This document shows, in pieces, positions 15,726-24,267 of a stretch of 35,204 nt of DNA (within the stretch, counting starts at the first letter, position 1; each line of letters opens with the position of its first letter). The notes below the pieces were generated by a model, which saw only the letters and a program-made list of their open reading frames with translations, was not told where the DNA came from and ran no database searches. Origin of the DNA: Candidatus Fermentithermobacillaceae bacterium (GTDB lineage: Bacteria; Bacillota; Sulfobacillia; Fermentithermobacillales; Fermentithermobacillaceae); contig JAAZEL010000066.1 of assembly GCA_012512325.1 (NCBI GenBank), positions 1 to 35,204 of the forward strand, read 5' to 3'. The position numbers were made by a program, and so were the translations under genes.

Positions 15726-16490
15726 ATGATTAAGATGTCCGAGGTTTCCAAGAGCTACGGCCGTGAAGTAAAGGCTGTAGACAGTCTGGACTTGCATGTG
15801 ATTCCCGGTGAGATCTTCGGGTTTCTGGGGCCTAACGGTGCCGGAAAGACAACCACCATCAAAATGCTGGTGGGGATCCTTCAACCCGATGAAGGCTCAA
15901 TCGAAGTAGCCGGTATCAGCATGCTCGATAACCCTATAGAGGCCAAGAAGCGGATAGGCTATGTTCCTGACGAAGCTCAACTGTGGGAAAAACTAACAGG
16001 AGCCGAATACCTTGACTTTGTGTGCGATGTATATGGGGTTCCCGGGGTAAGGCGGGAGGCTGAAGCTGTGAAGATGCTTGAGACCTTCGAGATGCTTCGC
16101 GCAGTGAACGACCCCATCGGCAGCTATTCCAGAGGTATGCGCCAGAAGATCGCCTTGATAGGCTCGCTCATGCACCGCCCTCCGGTGTGGGTTCTGGATG
16201 AACCCATGGTTGGCCTGGATCCCAGGTCTTCATACTTGCTGAAGGAGCTCATGCGTTCCCACGTTGAACAGGGGGGAGCGGTGTTCTTCTCCACCCATGT
16301 GCTGGAAGTGGCCGAAAGGCTGTGCGATCGGGTGGGCATCATCCACAAAGGCAAACTCATTGCGGTGAACACCGTGGAAGAAATGAAAGAACTGTTCGCT
16401 AAAGAGGGAGACAAATCCCTGGAAGAGATCTTCCTGGAGGTTACAGGAGCCAAACTGCCCCAGGAGCAACTGGCGTCCTTGGCCAAGTGA
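15726..16490 (+). CDS. ABC transporter ATP-binding protein
   Basis: A 254-residue ATPase. It has Walker A GPNGAGKTT, a signature variant YSRGMRQKI, Walker B VWVLDEPMVGLDP and the switch His in FFSTHVLEVAERLCD. This is the CcmA/NatA-type subfamily that pairs with ABC-2 permeases. ATG at 15726 is favoured by GGAGGTG about eight bases upstream; the frame is open back into the end of purL. It is followed after 19 bases by its permease. The substrate is unknown. Its place downstream of purL without a terminator suggests read-through from the purine operon. Confidence 0.9.
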   Translation: MIKMSEVSKSYGREVKAVDSLDLHVIPGEIFGFLGPNGAGKTTTIKMLVGILQPDEGSIEVAGISMLDNPIEAKKRIGYVPDEAQLWEKLTGAEYLDFVCDVYGVPGVRREAEAVKMLETFEMLRAVNDPIGSYSRGMRQKIALIGSLMHRPPVWVLDEPMVGLDPRSSYLLKELMRSHVEQGGAVFFSTHVLEVAERLCDRVGIIHKGKLIAVNTVEEMKELFAKEGDKSLEEIFLEVTGAKLPQEQLASLAK

Positions 16491-16509
16491 CACGGATGGG
16501 GGGATAGTT

Positions 16510-18207
16510 GTGACCACCGCTATAAGAGGGTTCAAGAGGAAAGGTACCCGGAAGCCTTTCTGGGCACTGGTGAGGATGCAGCTCAAGGTCCGGTACAACC
16601 CAGGGAAACTGGTAGAGAGCCTTGGGATGGACGAGAGCAAACGTCAGTACGGATACCTCTACCTGGCGCTCGTGGCCTTGGCTTTCATTCCCTTCACCGT
16701 GATGTTGTTCAGGCTTGCAGATAGCTTGACGTTGGAACTTGTACGGGCAAACCAGCCGGGGTTGGCTGTGGTGATTGCCGTGTTGGCAGGGCAGTTAACG
16801 GTGGTGTTATTCGGCCTGAGTCACCTCATGTCCAGCATGTATTACAGCAGCGACCTGGATCAGCTGCAGTCGTTTCCTCTGAAACCGTGGCAGATAATGT
16901 ACGGCAAAGTGGCCGTGGTTTATGCCGGCCAACTGGTAATCACGGCCTTTGTGGTAGCGCCCTTTCTCATAACCCTGGGCAAGAACCTGGGCGGTGCAGT
17001 TTACTGGCCCCTTGCCTTGCTGGTATACCTGCTTATTCCCTTGGTTCCCCTTGGCGTCAGCTTGTTGATACTGGTGCCTATTATGAAAGCCACCGCGGGT
17101 TCGCGTAGGCGGGACACGTTCAGGGTTTTGTTGGGACTGGTATTTGTGGTGCTCATATTTGCGTTTCAGTACCTCAACAACACAATGCTCCGTTACGGTC
17201 CGGAAACCCTTATAGCCAGACTCATGGAGAGGGACGGCCTGGTCAGTACAGCGGCAGGATACTACCCTGTGCTCAAATGGGCGGCATGGGCGCTTACCGG
17301 CGGCGATGCGGCCAGGCAGTTGTTGGGATTAGCGCTTTATGCAGGCGTGTCTGTAGGCTTAGTCAACCTTGTGATCTCATTGACCCAGGGCTGGTTCTTT
17401 AGCGGGATTGCCCCGGCAAGCTCCGGAGCTACCAAGAAGCATGTTCCCAGGGCCGGCGCGGCGGTTGCAAGGCCAAGGGGTACCATGAGTGCGCTGATAC
17501 TCAGGGAACACAGGATCATAGCCCGGACGCCCAACTTTCTCTTGACGGTCTTGCTCAACCTGTTGGTTCTCCCCATCTTGGTAGTATCCATGTACATCAC
17601 AGGAGGAGACGCGATACCGCAAATCCTCCAGACCTTGTTGGGCGCCAAGACAAAAGACGTAGTGGTCCTGGTCATGCTGGGGATCCACGGCTTGTTCACG
17701 GGGATGAACCAGGTTGCATCAACTGCAGTGTCCAGAGAAGGGCCCATGTTCTGGATGAGCAAACTCATCCCCGTAGCCCCCAAGGTACAGATGCGAGCAA
17801 AGCTCATCTACAGCCTGTTGTTTTCCTTGGCGCAACTGGCAATACTTGCAGGCGCGGCTATATGGTTCCTGAAACTTGACTTTGTGCGGTCTGTGGTACT
17901 CATAGCCTTGGGTATCCTGGTATCCGCGCCGGTGAGCATCATATGTCTGTTGAATGACTTGCGCAGTCCGAAAGTCAACTGGACTGAACCCCAGCAAGCC
18001 ATGAAAGGCAACTTCCAGACCTTGGTGGCGTGGCTGTTTTCGTTACTGTACTTGGGTATCCTGGTATTGGTGACAAGAGGCTTTCTCTTACTGGGACTAT
18101 CTATCCGGCTGCTGTATGCCGTCCTAGGCGTGCTGATGGCGGTGTCTTCTTATGGGCTGCTCACCTGGCTTGATAGCGCGGCCGAATCGGTATATCCCAA
18201 GCTGTAA
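16510..18207 (+). CDS. ABC-2-like transporter permease
   Basis: A 565-residue integral membrane protein with about 12 hydrophobic segments, for example LALVALAFIPFTVMLF (near 51-66), VVIAVLAGQLTVVLFGL (near 87-103), LLVYLLIPLVPLGVSLLILVP (near 170-190) and several after residue 330. It resembles the large two-half permeases that work with NatA-like ATPases. The start is GTG at 16510 with a G-rich (ATGGGGGG) site upstream. A conserved charged motif MYYSSDLDQLQSFPLKPWQI lies in an early loop, as in this family. Export or import and the substrate cannot be told. A strong terminator follows. Confidence 0.85.
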   Translation: MTTAIRGFKRKGTRKPFWALVRMQLKVRYNPGKLVESLGMDESKRQYGYLYLALVALAFIPFTVMLFRLADSLTLELVRANQPGLAVVIAVLAGQLTVVLFGLSHLMSSMYYSSDLDQLQSFPLKPWQIMYGKVAVVYAGQLVITAFVVAPFLITLGKNLGGAVYWPLALLVYLLIPLVPLGVSLLILVPIMKATAGSRRRDTFRVLLGLVFVVLIFAFQYLNNTMLRYGPETLIARLMERDGLVSTAAGYYPVLKWAAWALTGGDAARQLLGLALYAGVSVGLVNLVISLTQGWFFSGIAPASSGATKKHVPRAGAAVARPRGTMSALILREHRIIARTPNFLLTVLLNLLVLPILVVSMYITGGDAIPQILQTLLGAKTKDVVVLVMLGIHGLFTGMNQVASTAVSREGPMFWMSKLIPVAPKVQMRAKLIYSLLFSLAQLAILAGAAIWFLKLDFVRSVVLIALGILVSAPVSIICLLNDLRSPKVNWTEPQQAMKGNFQTLVAWLFSLLYLGILVLVTRGFLLLGLSIRLLYAVLGVLMAVSSYGLLTWLDSAAESVYPKL

Positions 18208-18244
18208 CCTGAAGCTCATTGGCTGATTGACCTTAGCTATGACA

Positions 18245-18279
18245 AAACCGGAGGCGGGCAATGTACCCGCCTCCGGTTT
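18245..18279. terminator. Bidirectional intrinsic terminator
   Basis: Arms AAACCGGAGGCGGG (18245-18258) and CCCGCCTCCGGTTT (18266-18279) pair perfectly over 14 bases around loop CAATGTA. A-rich sequence before and T-rich after make it work on both strands. It sits between the convergent permease gene and the PLP-enzyme gene. Confidence 0.9.
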
Positions 18280-18293
18280 CATATGGGGGAAGG

Positions 18294-19754
18294 CTAGGAT
18301 AAGAATCCTGCGTTTCTCCCGATGATTTCCATGAGTGTGAGCAGGCCTTTGACGGCCAGACGCATCTTTTCTTCATCCAAGTTGCCTTCCTCGTCGGAAG
18401 TGCCCTGACCGGGTGAGATGAAGATGTTGCCGTCGTAGGAGATGGTGGCTATGATGCCCATCTGGGCGCAGCCCACCTGCAGCAGGTGGGAGCCTGCGTA
18501 CATGTCTTCGATGGAGAAGATGGGGAAGCCCATTCCTTCTTTCCATGTATTCTCGTAGTTGATTTCGACTGTTCCCGAGTTGTAGGATTTGGAGACGAGC
18601 AGTCCTTGCTTGAGCTTGGGATGGACCTTGTCAAGCTCGGAAGTCACGATTTCATACAGTTTGTCTACCTGTTCAGTGTACATCTTCGGGTTGTCTCTCA
18701 GATCTTTGAGCACGGCAACTTGTGTGAGCAGTGCTTCCTTGCCCGGGTCGATCATTACGTAGGCGGCTTTGCCGTAGGAAGCGGTGGTGCCGTACCTGTC
18801 GCCATGGAAGCCCATGCCGCGCCTTATCGGGACCATTACGTCTTCACGCCCGATAATCAGGCCTGAGGTTCCTGAACCGGAGGCTTTGTCCATGCTGTAG
18901 ATGATGACGTCTCCGCCTGACTTCCTCAGGTCGTGGCCTACGAAGGGGAGTCCCCACGCGTTGTCGAGGACGTACGGTACGTCGAATTCCTTGGCAAGTT
19001 CGGCCAAGCCCTTCTGGAGCACCGGAGTTCCCGTCTCATCCTTTTCGCCGTAACCGTATCCAGGAGTGTCGTATGCCAAAGACGAGAAGCCTGCCAGATA
19101 AGGTGCGTGCACTTCTGCAGCGGCAGCGAGCACTTCGATGGATGCCTCGGGATCAACATCGATCAACATGGGAACGGGATGATACATGATTCCATGCACG
19201 TCATACTTAGCGCCTACCAGAGGCACGATGACTACATCCAGGTTTTCCAGGCGTTTGCCTGCAAATCCGAAGTCGCCCGGGGTGGTGCCGCGGTCAGCAA
19301 GGATTTCCTTGTACTTAGGAGGCACCGGCCGCCCGTAACCGGCCTGGTGATGCATGTGCTTTTCCCAGGGCACTATGTATCTCGACCGGTACTTGTCTCC
19401 CCGGCCCGCGAGAGGCGGTGAGAACAAGGTGTCAAAAGTCACCCACAGGCCACCTTCACAGGTAGCTACAGGGCAAGCATCGAACTCATCACCATAGACG
19501 TCTTTTACGATCTCCCTGATTTCCTCAACCAGGGTTGCCAGGGGGATAGAGCGGCGTTCGCCTTCCATGATGGCTTCCATCACGTTTCTCCGCATGGGGG
19601 CCGGGCAACCTGAGATGGCGCCGGTAAGCCCTATCTGGCCTCTGTATTTGGTGATACCGAGGTCGTCAGCTGCTTTGCGGGCTTCTGCATAGATCTCAGG
19701 TGTCTTTGCCTGCAGATGCTTATACATCTGAAACTTGTACTTGAAGCTGGACAT
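18294..19754 (-). CDS. PLP-dependent enzyme of the aminotransferase fold (type I), substrate unknown
   Basis: A 486-residue soluble protein. The PLP signs are VLDNAWGLP with Asp264, the residue that would contact the cofactor ring nitrogen, and YSMDKASGSGTSG with Lys290 as the Schiff-base lysine, followed by Ser and Gly residues that hold the phosphate end. CPVATCEGGLWVTFDTLF (94-111) is a probable cofactor-stacking region. The overall order fits the class I/V aminotransferase superfamily, including tyrosine phenol-lyase and Sep-tRNA:Cys-tRNA synthase relatives, but I cannot place it in a named family. No domain is missing or truncated. Start ATG at 19754 has only a weak AGG site. It is co-transcribed behind a small unknown protein, 39 bases apart, and the pair may form one function. 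Confidence 0.65.
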   Translation of the reverse strand: MSSFKYKFQMYKHLQAKTPEIYAEARKAADDLGITKYRGQIGLTGAISGCPAPMRRNVMEAIMEGERRSIPLATLVEEIREIVKDVYGDEFDACPVATCEGGLWVTFDTLFSPPLAGRGDKYRSRYIVPWEKHMHHQAGYGRPVPPKYKEILADRGTTPGDFGFAGKRLENLDVVIVPLVGAKYDVHGIMYHPVPMLIDVDPEASIEVLAAAAEVHAPYLAGFSSLAYDTPGYGYGEKDETGTPVLQKGLAELAKEFDVPYVLDNAWGLPFVGHDLRKSGGDVIIYSMDKASGSGTSGLIIGREDVMVPIRRGMGFHGDRYGTTASYGKAAYVMIDPGKEALLTQVAVLKDLRDNPKMYTEQVDKLYEIVTSELDKVHPKLKQGLLVSKSYNSGTVEINYENTWKEGMGFPIFSIEDMYAGSHLLQVGCAQMGIIATISYDGNIFISPGQGTSDEEGNLDEEKMRLAVKGLLTLMEIIGRNAGFLS

Positions 19755-19793
19755 TAGACCTATTCCACCCTTTCCTTTGTTATCCTGCTGTTT

Positions 19794-20249
19794 TCAGCCT
19801 GAGCGTTCACTGCAAACAGCGTGTGCCTTAAAGACTACTTGCATACCGACTTCCAATCCTCTGTCCTCGCCCGATTTGAGATCTCCTCGCAGCACGACGT
19901 TCATGTGGTTTGGGAAGTGGGCCATGTCATACCCTGCTACGGTACCCAGGCAGCCTTTTTCAGTCATCGCACTGTCTGTGTGCAGCAAAACCCCTCCGTT
20001 TAGAAACTCCACGAAGGCAACATATGCAATCCTCTGAACTTTGCAGCCCGGGCCTGCATTTTCGTCAGTGACGATAAGCTCGTGGATTTCGCCTTGCCGT
20101 ATTGCCCGTGATGGCTGAGGGATGAGCTCCAGGTTGCGGTTATCAAGTTGGCCTCTGAGAACCGCTACCACCTTGGCTACAAGCTCGTTTCTTTGGGCGT
20201 AGTAGCTTGTGTTGACAAGTTTCCGCGTATAGGGGTCATTGCTTGCCAT
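19794..20249 (-). CDS. Conserved-looking small protein of unknown function
   Basis: A 151-residue soluble protein with no membrane segment or signal peptide. I do not recognise it. Strands and turns alternate (KVQRIAYVAFVEFLNGGVLLHTD, GTVAGYDMAHFPNHMNVVLRGD), suggesting a compact beta-barrel. AHFPNHMNVVL with paired His residues could bind metal or substrate. ATG at 20249 is chosen because AGGAG lies eight bases upstream; an in-frame GTG lies at 20258. It is the first gene of a two-gene operon with the PLP enzyme, behind a promoter at about 20283-20312. Function as a partner or ligand-binding accessory of the PLP enzyme is a guess from position. Confidence 0.7.
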   Translation of the reverse strand: MASNDPYTRKLVNTSYYAQRNELVAKVVAVLRGQLDNRNLELIPQPSRAIRQGEIHELIVTDENAGPGCKVQRIAYVAFVEFLNGGVLLHTDSAMTEKGCLGTVAGYDMAHFPNHMNVVLRGDLKSGEDRGLEVGMQVVFKAHAVCSERSG

Positions 20250-20282
20250 ACGGTTCACTCCTAATCATGTATGAGCAAGTTC

Positions 20283-20312
20283 AGTATACCACAATAGACG
20301 CGAGAACAACAA
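20283..20312 (-). promoter_or_regulatory. Promoter of the small-protein/PLP-enzyme operon
   Basis: On the minus strand TTGTTG (20312-20307) and TATACT (20288-20283) are 18 bases apart; the -10 matches the sigma-A consensus at five of six positions. A start near 20276 would give a leader of about 27 bases carrying the AGGAG site. The remaining ~90 bases to the divergent fapA gene must hold that gene's promoter, which I could not identify. Confidence 0.5.
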
Positions 20313-20404
20313 CGTCCACAGGAATTTCTTCTCATACTTGCCTGTGATCTTTCCGATAGGTCTTGAGAGAACACAGTTAATGAATTGGAACGGAGGGCAG
20401 AGAT

Positions 20405-22213
20405 ATGCAGCCCAGCAGCGGTAGGAGTACCTCAGGTTTAGCTTGGGTGGAGAAAGGGAAACTTATGGTTACCGACCCCGGCCCGGGAGAGGCACCTGCC
20501 AAGATAAGGCCTTGCGACGGAGTGGAAGTCTTCGTGGAAGGGGTCAAGATAGCCGGCGAAACCGAGGTAACCGCGTCGAGCGACGTGCTCCTGCGGCCTG
20601 TTGAACAACTACCCGAGGTAGCTTTCAAGTTTCAGATAAGCCAAGACGACCTGGAAGCCTATGTACTACTTGAAGCCATAGACGGTGTGCGGTGCAAGGT
20701 CAAAGACACCGAACCCTCCCATGCGTTGCAGTTGGAAGTTGAAAGGGAGGTCGTTCCTGCATGCGTCGACCCCCAATCCCTCATTGAAGGTGCAGAGAAG
20801 GCAGGTATCAGATTTGGGCTGGACACCAAAGCATGTCACATGGTATGCAGAGAAAAACCTTCAAAGTCGGTTCTCATAGCCTCGGGCATTCCTGCCGCGC
20901 CCGGACAAGACGGTAAACTCGAGTTTTCCGTCCCCCTTGAGAAAGTGGTGGAGCTTCCCCTTGACGAGATCAGGGTTGATTTCAGGTCTTCCATCAGGAT
21001 TCCGGATGTAAAGGCCGGCCAGACCATTGCAGTGAAAAAGCCTGCCAAGCCGGGGTTGCCGGGTAAAGGAGTAAGCGGCAAGACCCTGCACCCGAAGAAG
21101 CCCCGTGACCCGAGGCTAAGGGCTGGGAAAGGCGTTGAACTGAGACAACAAGGAGAACTCATCATTGCGGTGGCTACAACTTCCGGTTGGCCAAGGTACA
21201 ACGAGAGTTCAGGGATTGTAGAAGTGGATGAAGTGTATTACCACCGGGGAGACGTGGACCTGTCTTCAGGCAATCTCAAGACATCGGGCAGCATAGAAGT
21301 GGCCGGCAGCGTGTTTGAAGGTATGAAGGTCGAGAGTGAAGGCAACCAGATTATCAGCGGCACCGTAACCGATGCTGAGTTAAGCGCGTGGGGAAGCATA
21401 ACCGTTAGGGGCAATGTGTTCAAGTCGCGCCTTTCAGCGGGCAAGGATGTGAGATGGCTCCACAGGTGGAATGATTTGCTGGCCAACGTGGAAGAAAATC
21501 TTGTGCGCATAATGGAACTCAGGGACCTTGACAACCGCCTGGCCGAGGAAGCCGAGAACGGGGACGGAGAGGATCAGCCGGCAGAAGTGATAAGCGTTTC
21601 CGATTCGGAAGTCTTGTTCGATTACTTCAGGCAGCTCATCATTGCGTTAAGCAACTTGTACAAAGAAGACCTGTCCCAGCTTCCCACGGAGATCGTCCGG
21701 AAGATCCTGGCCGCCAGGGATAAGATAGGGCGTAAGGGAGATGTGTATCAAAGGGCCCAAGCAGTTGAAGACGACATAAGTCATGTAAGGTCGTGGATTG
21801 ACTACGAGTTATCACGGGGCGAGTCGGACATAATAGTGCCTTACGTTCAGAGCTCCTACCTCGAGACTTCCAGGGATATCATAGTGACCGGGCAGGGAGC
21901 CTTGTACTCGAACCTTTCTGCAGGCAGGGCAATTAAGGTTGCCGGAAGCCCGGGTATCGTCCGCGGGGGCGAGGTGACGGCAGCCGAGCTGATCCAGGTG
22001 AATGAGGCAGGAGGCCGGGGCTCGGCCCAAACGGTACTCAGGGTGTCTGAAAAGGGGAGGATCGTCGCCCGCACGGTTCATCCCAATACAACTCTCATTT
22101 TGGGAAGGCTGAAGGCCAGGACGGAAAACTTGCTGGAATCAGTGGAGATCCGTATAGTAAAGGACAGGCTGGTCATATCGAGCAGGTCGGGTACGATTAC
22201 AATGGACGATTGA
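20405..22213 (+). CDS. FapA/DUF342-family polymerizing beta-solenoid protein
   Basis: A 602-residue protein of the DUF342 (FapA) family. The N-terminal ~180 residues are the small domains typical of the family. The central part, from KKPAKPGLPGKGVSGKTL (near 208-225) on, carries right-handed beta-helix turns such as SGSIEVAGSVFEGMKVESEG and ITVRGNVFKSRLSAGKDVRW. A charged helical insert lies at about 355-480 and further beta-helix turns (ETSRDIIVTGQGALYSNLSAG) at the end. Known biology: FapA proteins are linked to flagellar or surface-organelle control in some Bacillota, but the function is poorly settled, and no flagellar gene lies here. ATG at 20405 has GGAGGG seven bases upstream. dppA follows on the same strand after 100 bases. 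Confidence 0.85.
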   Translation: MQPSSGRSTSGLAWVEKGKLMVTDPGPGEAPAKIRPCDGVEVFVEGVKIAGETEVTASSDVLLRPVEQLPEVAFKFQISQDDLEAYVLLEAIDGVRCKVKDTEPSHALQLEVEREVVPACVDPQSLIEGAEKAGIRFGLDTKACHMVCREKPSKSVLIASGIPAAPGQDGKLEFSVPLEKVVELPLDEIRVDFRSSIRIPDVKAGQTIAVKKPAKPGLPGKGVSGKTLHPKKPRDPRLRAGKGVELRQQGELIIAVATTSGWPRYNESSGIVEVDEVYYHRGDVDLSSGNLKTSGSIEVAGSVFEGMKVESEGNQIISGTVTDAELSAWGSITVRGNVFKSRLSAGKDVRWLHRWNDLLANVEENLVRIMELRDLDNRLAEEAENGDGEDQPAEVISVSDSEVLFDYFRQLIIALSNLYKEDLSQLPTEIVRKILAARDKIGRKGDVYQRAQAVEDDISHVRSWIDYELSRGESDIIVPYVQSSYLETSRDIIVTGQGALYSNLSAGRAIKVAGSPGIVRGGEVTAAELIQVNEAGGRGSAQTVLRVSEKGRIVARTVHPNTTLILGRLKARTENLLESVEIRIVKDRLVISSRSGTITMDD

Positions 22214-22313
22214 CACATGCCCCTCGGACCCAGGCAGGAAACACGCCTCAAACGAAGAACACTATATCGTTAAGCTTTGGCCAATGTTATCAGTGAATTG
22301 GGGGCATTTGAGC

Positions 22314-23117
22314 ATGAAGGTATTCATTTCAGTCGACATGGAAGGTATTAGTGGTGTAGTCAACTGGGCCCACACCGAATACGGCAAAGACAGCTATGAG
22401 AGATTCAGACGGCTCATGACCAAAGAAGCGGATGCTGCAGCCAAGGGTGCCTTCGAGGCAGGTGCCACCGAGGTGGTCATCAACGATTCCCACGGCGGCA
22501 TGCGGAACATCATCATCGAAGACCTGGATCCAAGGGTGAAACTGATAACCGGGTCCCCGAAACCCATGTCAATGATGGAAGGAATCGGCCCTGATTTCGA
22601 TGCGGTCATGTTGATCGGTTATCATTCCAGGGCGTCAAGCACGGGAGTGCTCAACCACACGTATACAGGCAGGATAGCGAATCTCTGGGTTAACGGCAAG
22701 TGTTTGGGCGAGACCGGGCTGAATGCCATGATAGCAGGGTATTACGGAGTGTCTGTGGTCTTGGTCTCAGGCGACTCTGTGGTGGTACAAGAGGCAAAAG
22801 ATCTCCTCGGCCAGGTGGAAACCGTGGCTGTGAAAGAGGCCAGGAGCCAGTTTGCTGCCATGTGCCTCCACCCTGAGAAAGCCCAGGCCCTAATACGCGA
22901 GAAAGCGGCTTTGAGCCTCAAGAATCTCAATATGTATAAACCCCTGGTACCCGATGCACCGGCTACCGTAAGGATTCAGTTCCACACTTCAGGTAACGCG
23001 GACGGGGCGTCAATCATGCCGGGGACCGTGCGTATAGATCCGGTGACTGTCGAATTCGCGGCCAAAGATTACCTGGATGCATATCGGGCTGCAAGGACCA
23101 TGATGGCTTTGGCGTAG
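22314..23117 (+). CDS. dppA: Zinc D-aminopeptidase, DppA type (M55)
   Basis: A 267-residue enzyme that cleaves N-terminal D-amino acids such as those of D-Ala-D-Ala. The catalytic residues of B. subtilis DppA occur at the same numbers: Asp8 and Glu10 (SVDMEG), His60 (NDSHGG), His104 (GYHSR), His115 (LNHTY) and Glu133 (GETGLN). The match in position supports ATG at 22314 as the start, with a GGGGGC site nine bases upstream; the frame extends back to 22284. Known DppA forms decamers in the cytoplasm. It stands between fapA and a strong terminator, not in a dpp transporter operon, and lies convergent with the muropeptide-salvage operon, for which it is a plausible helper. Confidence 0.93.
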   Translation: MKVFISVDMEGISGVVNWAHTEYGKDSYERFRRLMTKEADAAAKGAFEAGATEVVINDSHGGMRNIIIEDLDPRVKLITGSPKPMSMMEGIGPDFDAVMLIGYHSRASSTGVLNHTYTGRIANLWVNGKCLGETGLNAMIAGYYGVSVVLVSGDSVVVQEAKDLLGQVETVAVKEARSQFAAMCLHPEKAQALIREKAALSLKNLNMYKPLVPDAPATVRIQFHTSGNADGASIMPGTVRIDPVTVEFAAKDYLDAYRAARTMMALA

Positions 23118-23177
23118 CAGATTGAGGCTGGATGATGGCCGTGAACCCATAAGCAAGTGCCTGTGGGCAAATGCCTC

Positions 23178-23212
23178 CGCCTGCCGGACAAGATCCGGCA
23201 GGCGTCTATTTT
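23178..23212. terminator. Intrinsic terminator after dppA, shared with birA
   Basis: Arms CGCCTGCCGGA (23178-23188) and TCCGGCAGGCG (23194-23204) pair perfectly over 11 bases around loop CAAGA, followed by TCTATTTT on the plus strand. The T-run overlaps the birA stop codon (23206-23208), so the two convergent genes share it. On the minus strand the tail is not T-rich, so stopping of birA transcripts may be weaker. Confidence 0.8.
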
Positions 23213-24225
23213 GGCCTGAGGGACAGGTCCCCGGCGGCAAAGCGCCAAATTTCCCCTGTGAGAGTGCGTAGGAGGATGCTGCCATCCCTGTCCAACCCCT
23301 GGAGAACGCCGTAGTAGCTTTCATCAGATCCCAAGGCCGTGTTATGTATCATCACCTGCTCCCCTACATAGGCCAGGGAAGGCTGGATCAGGGGGATGAG
23401 AGGTTCGATCCCCGACTCCAGGAACCGGTGATATAGGGGCTCGAACTCGTTGAGTACCCGGGCGATGAGGGAGCTTCTGTCCACGGGCTTCCCAAGCTTA
23501 TCAGATATGGACGTGGAGCGCTTCCTTACCTCCTGGGGCATGTGATCGGCGGAAATGTTGGCATTGATGCCGACTCCCACAATCACGTGTTCTACTTGGC
23601 CTTGCCCGGCGCCTAGCTCGCACAGGATCCCCGCCAGCTTCTTGCCGTCTACAAGCACGTCATTGGGCCATTTCACCGACGGGTTGAGCCCTTGACCTTC
23701 CAGGGCTTTTGCTACTGCGTACCCTGCCGCCAGGGCCAGCGGGGGCACTTCCGCCGGTGTGATTTCCGGCTTGAGAATGACTGACATGAATACCCCGCCC
23801 CTGGGAGACTCCCATTGGCGCCCCAGCCTGCCCTTGCCCTTGGTCTGGGTTTCACATATAACCAGGGTGCCGTCAGGGCAGCTTGGGGCCATCACCTTGG
23901 CATCATCGTTGGTGGAAGCGGTGGTGAAGGCGTATTGGATTTGCCTTCCGAGGGCGCGTGTGTTGAGCTGTCTGTAAATTCCGGGGACGGACAGGACGTC
24001 ATGGCCCTCCGAAATCGCACACCCGGCTTCCCCGGCGGTTATCATATTGAAACCATGGTCAATCAAGCTCCCGACAATCCCCTTGGCGTGCTCTACGGTG
24101 ATACCGGCGCCGCCCGCTATTCCTGCCCATGAGAGAGTTCTGCCCTGGGACTCCAACAGCAGGTGCAAGACTGCGTAGTCCAGGGAGGTGTTTCCCGGAA
24201 ATGTCATGTAGTTTGCTCTGCCCAT
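23206..24225 (-). CDS. birA: Biotin-protein ligase with HTH domain (BirA)
   Basis: A bifunctional protein of about 339 residues that attaches biotin to carboxylase carrier proteins and can repress biotin genes. An N-terminal winged helix (residues about 8-65, LSWAGIAGGAGITVEHAKGIVGSL) is followed by the ligase. Ligase motifs are STNDDAK, the biotin-binding loop TKGKGRLGRQWESPRGG with the usual GRGRxGR-like pattern, KWPNDVLVDGKKLAGIL and VGVGINANIS. A C-terminal SH3-like cap closes the protein. ATG at 24225 has AGGAG nine bases away; ATG at 24231 is only three away and less likely. It is the last gene of the minus-strand run that begins at 33265, 42 bases after anmK. No biotin operon lies here. 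Confidence 0.93.
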   Translation of the reverse strand: MGRANYMTFPGNTSLDYAVLHLLLESQGRTLSWAGIAGGAGITVEHAKGIVGSLIDHGFNMITAGEAGCAISEGHDVLSVPGIYRQLNTRALGRQIQYAFTTASTNDDAKVMAPSCPDGTLVICETQTKGKGRLGRQWESPRGGVFMSVILKPEITPAEVPPLALAAGYAVAKALEGQGLNPSVKWPNDVLVDGKKLAGILCELGAGQGQVEHVIVGVGINANISADHMPQEVRKRSTSISDKLGKPVDRSSLIARVLNEFEPLYHRFLESGIEPLIPLIQPSLAYVGEQVMIHNTALGSDESYYGVLQGLDRDGSILLRTLTGEIWRFAAGDLSLRPK

Positions 24226-24267
24226 AGACATCAGCTCCTGGCTTCTAAGCTAAGCTTGCTGGACGTA

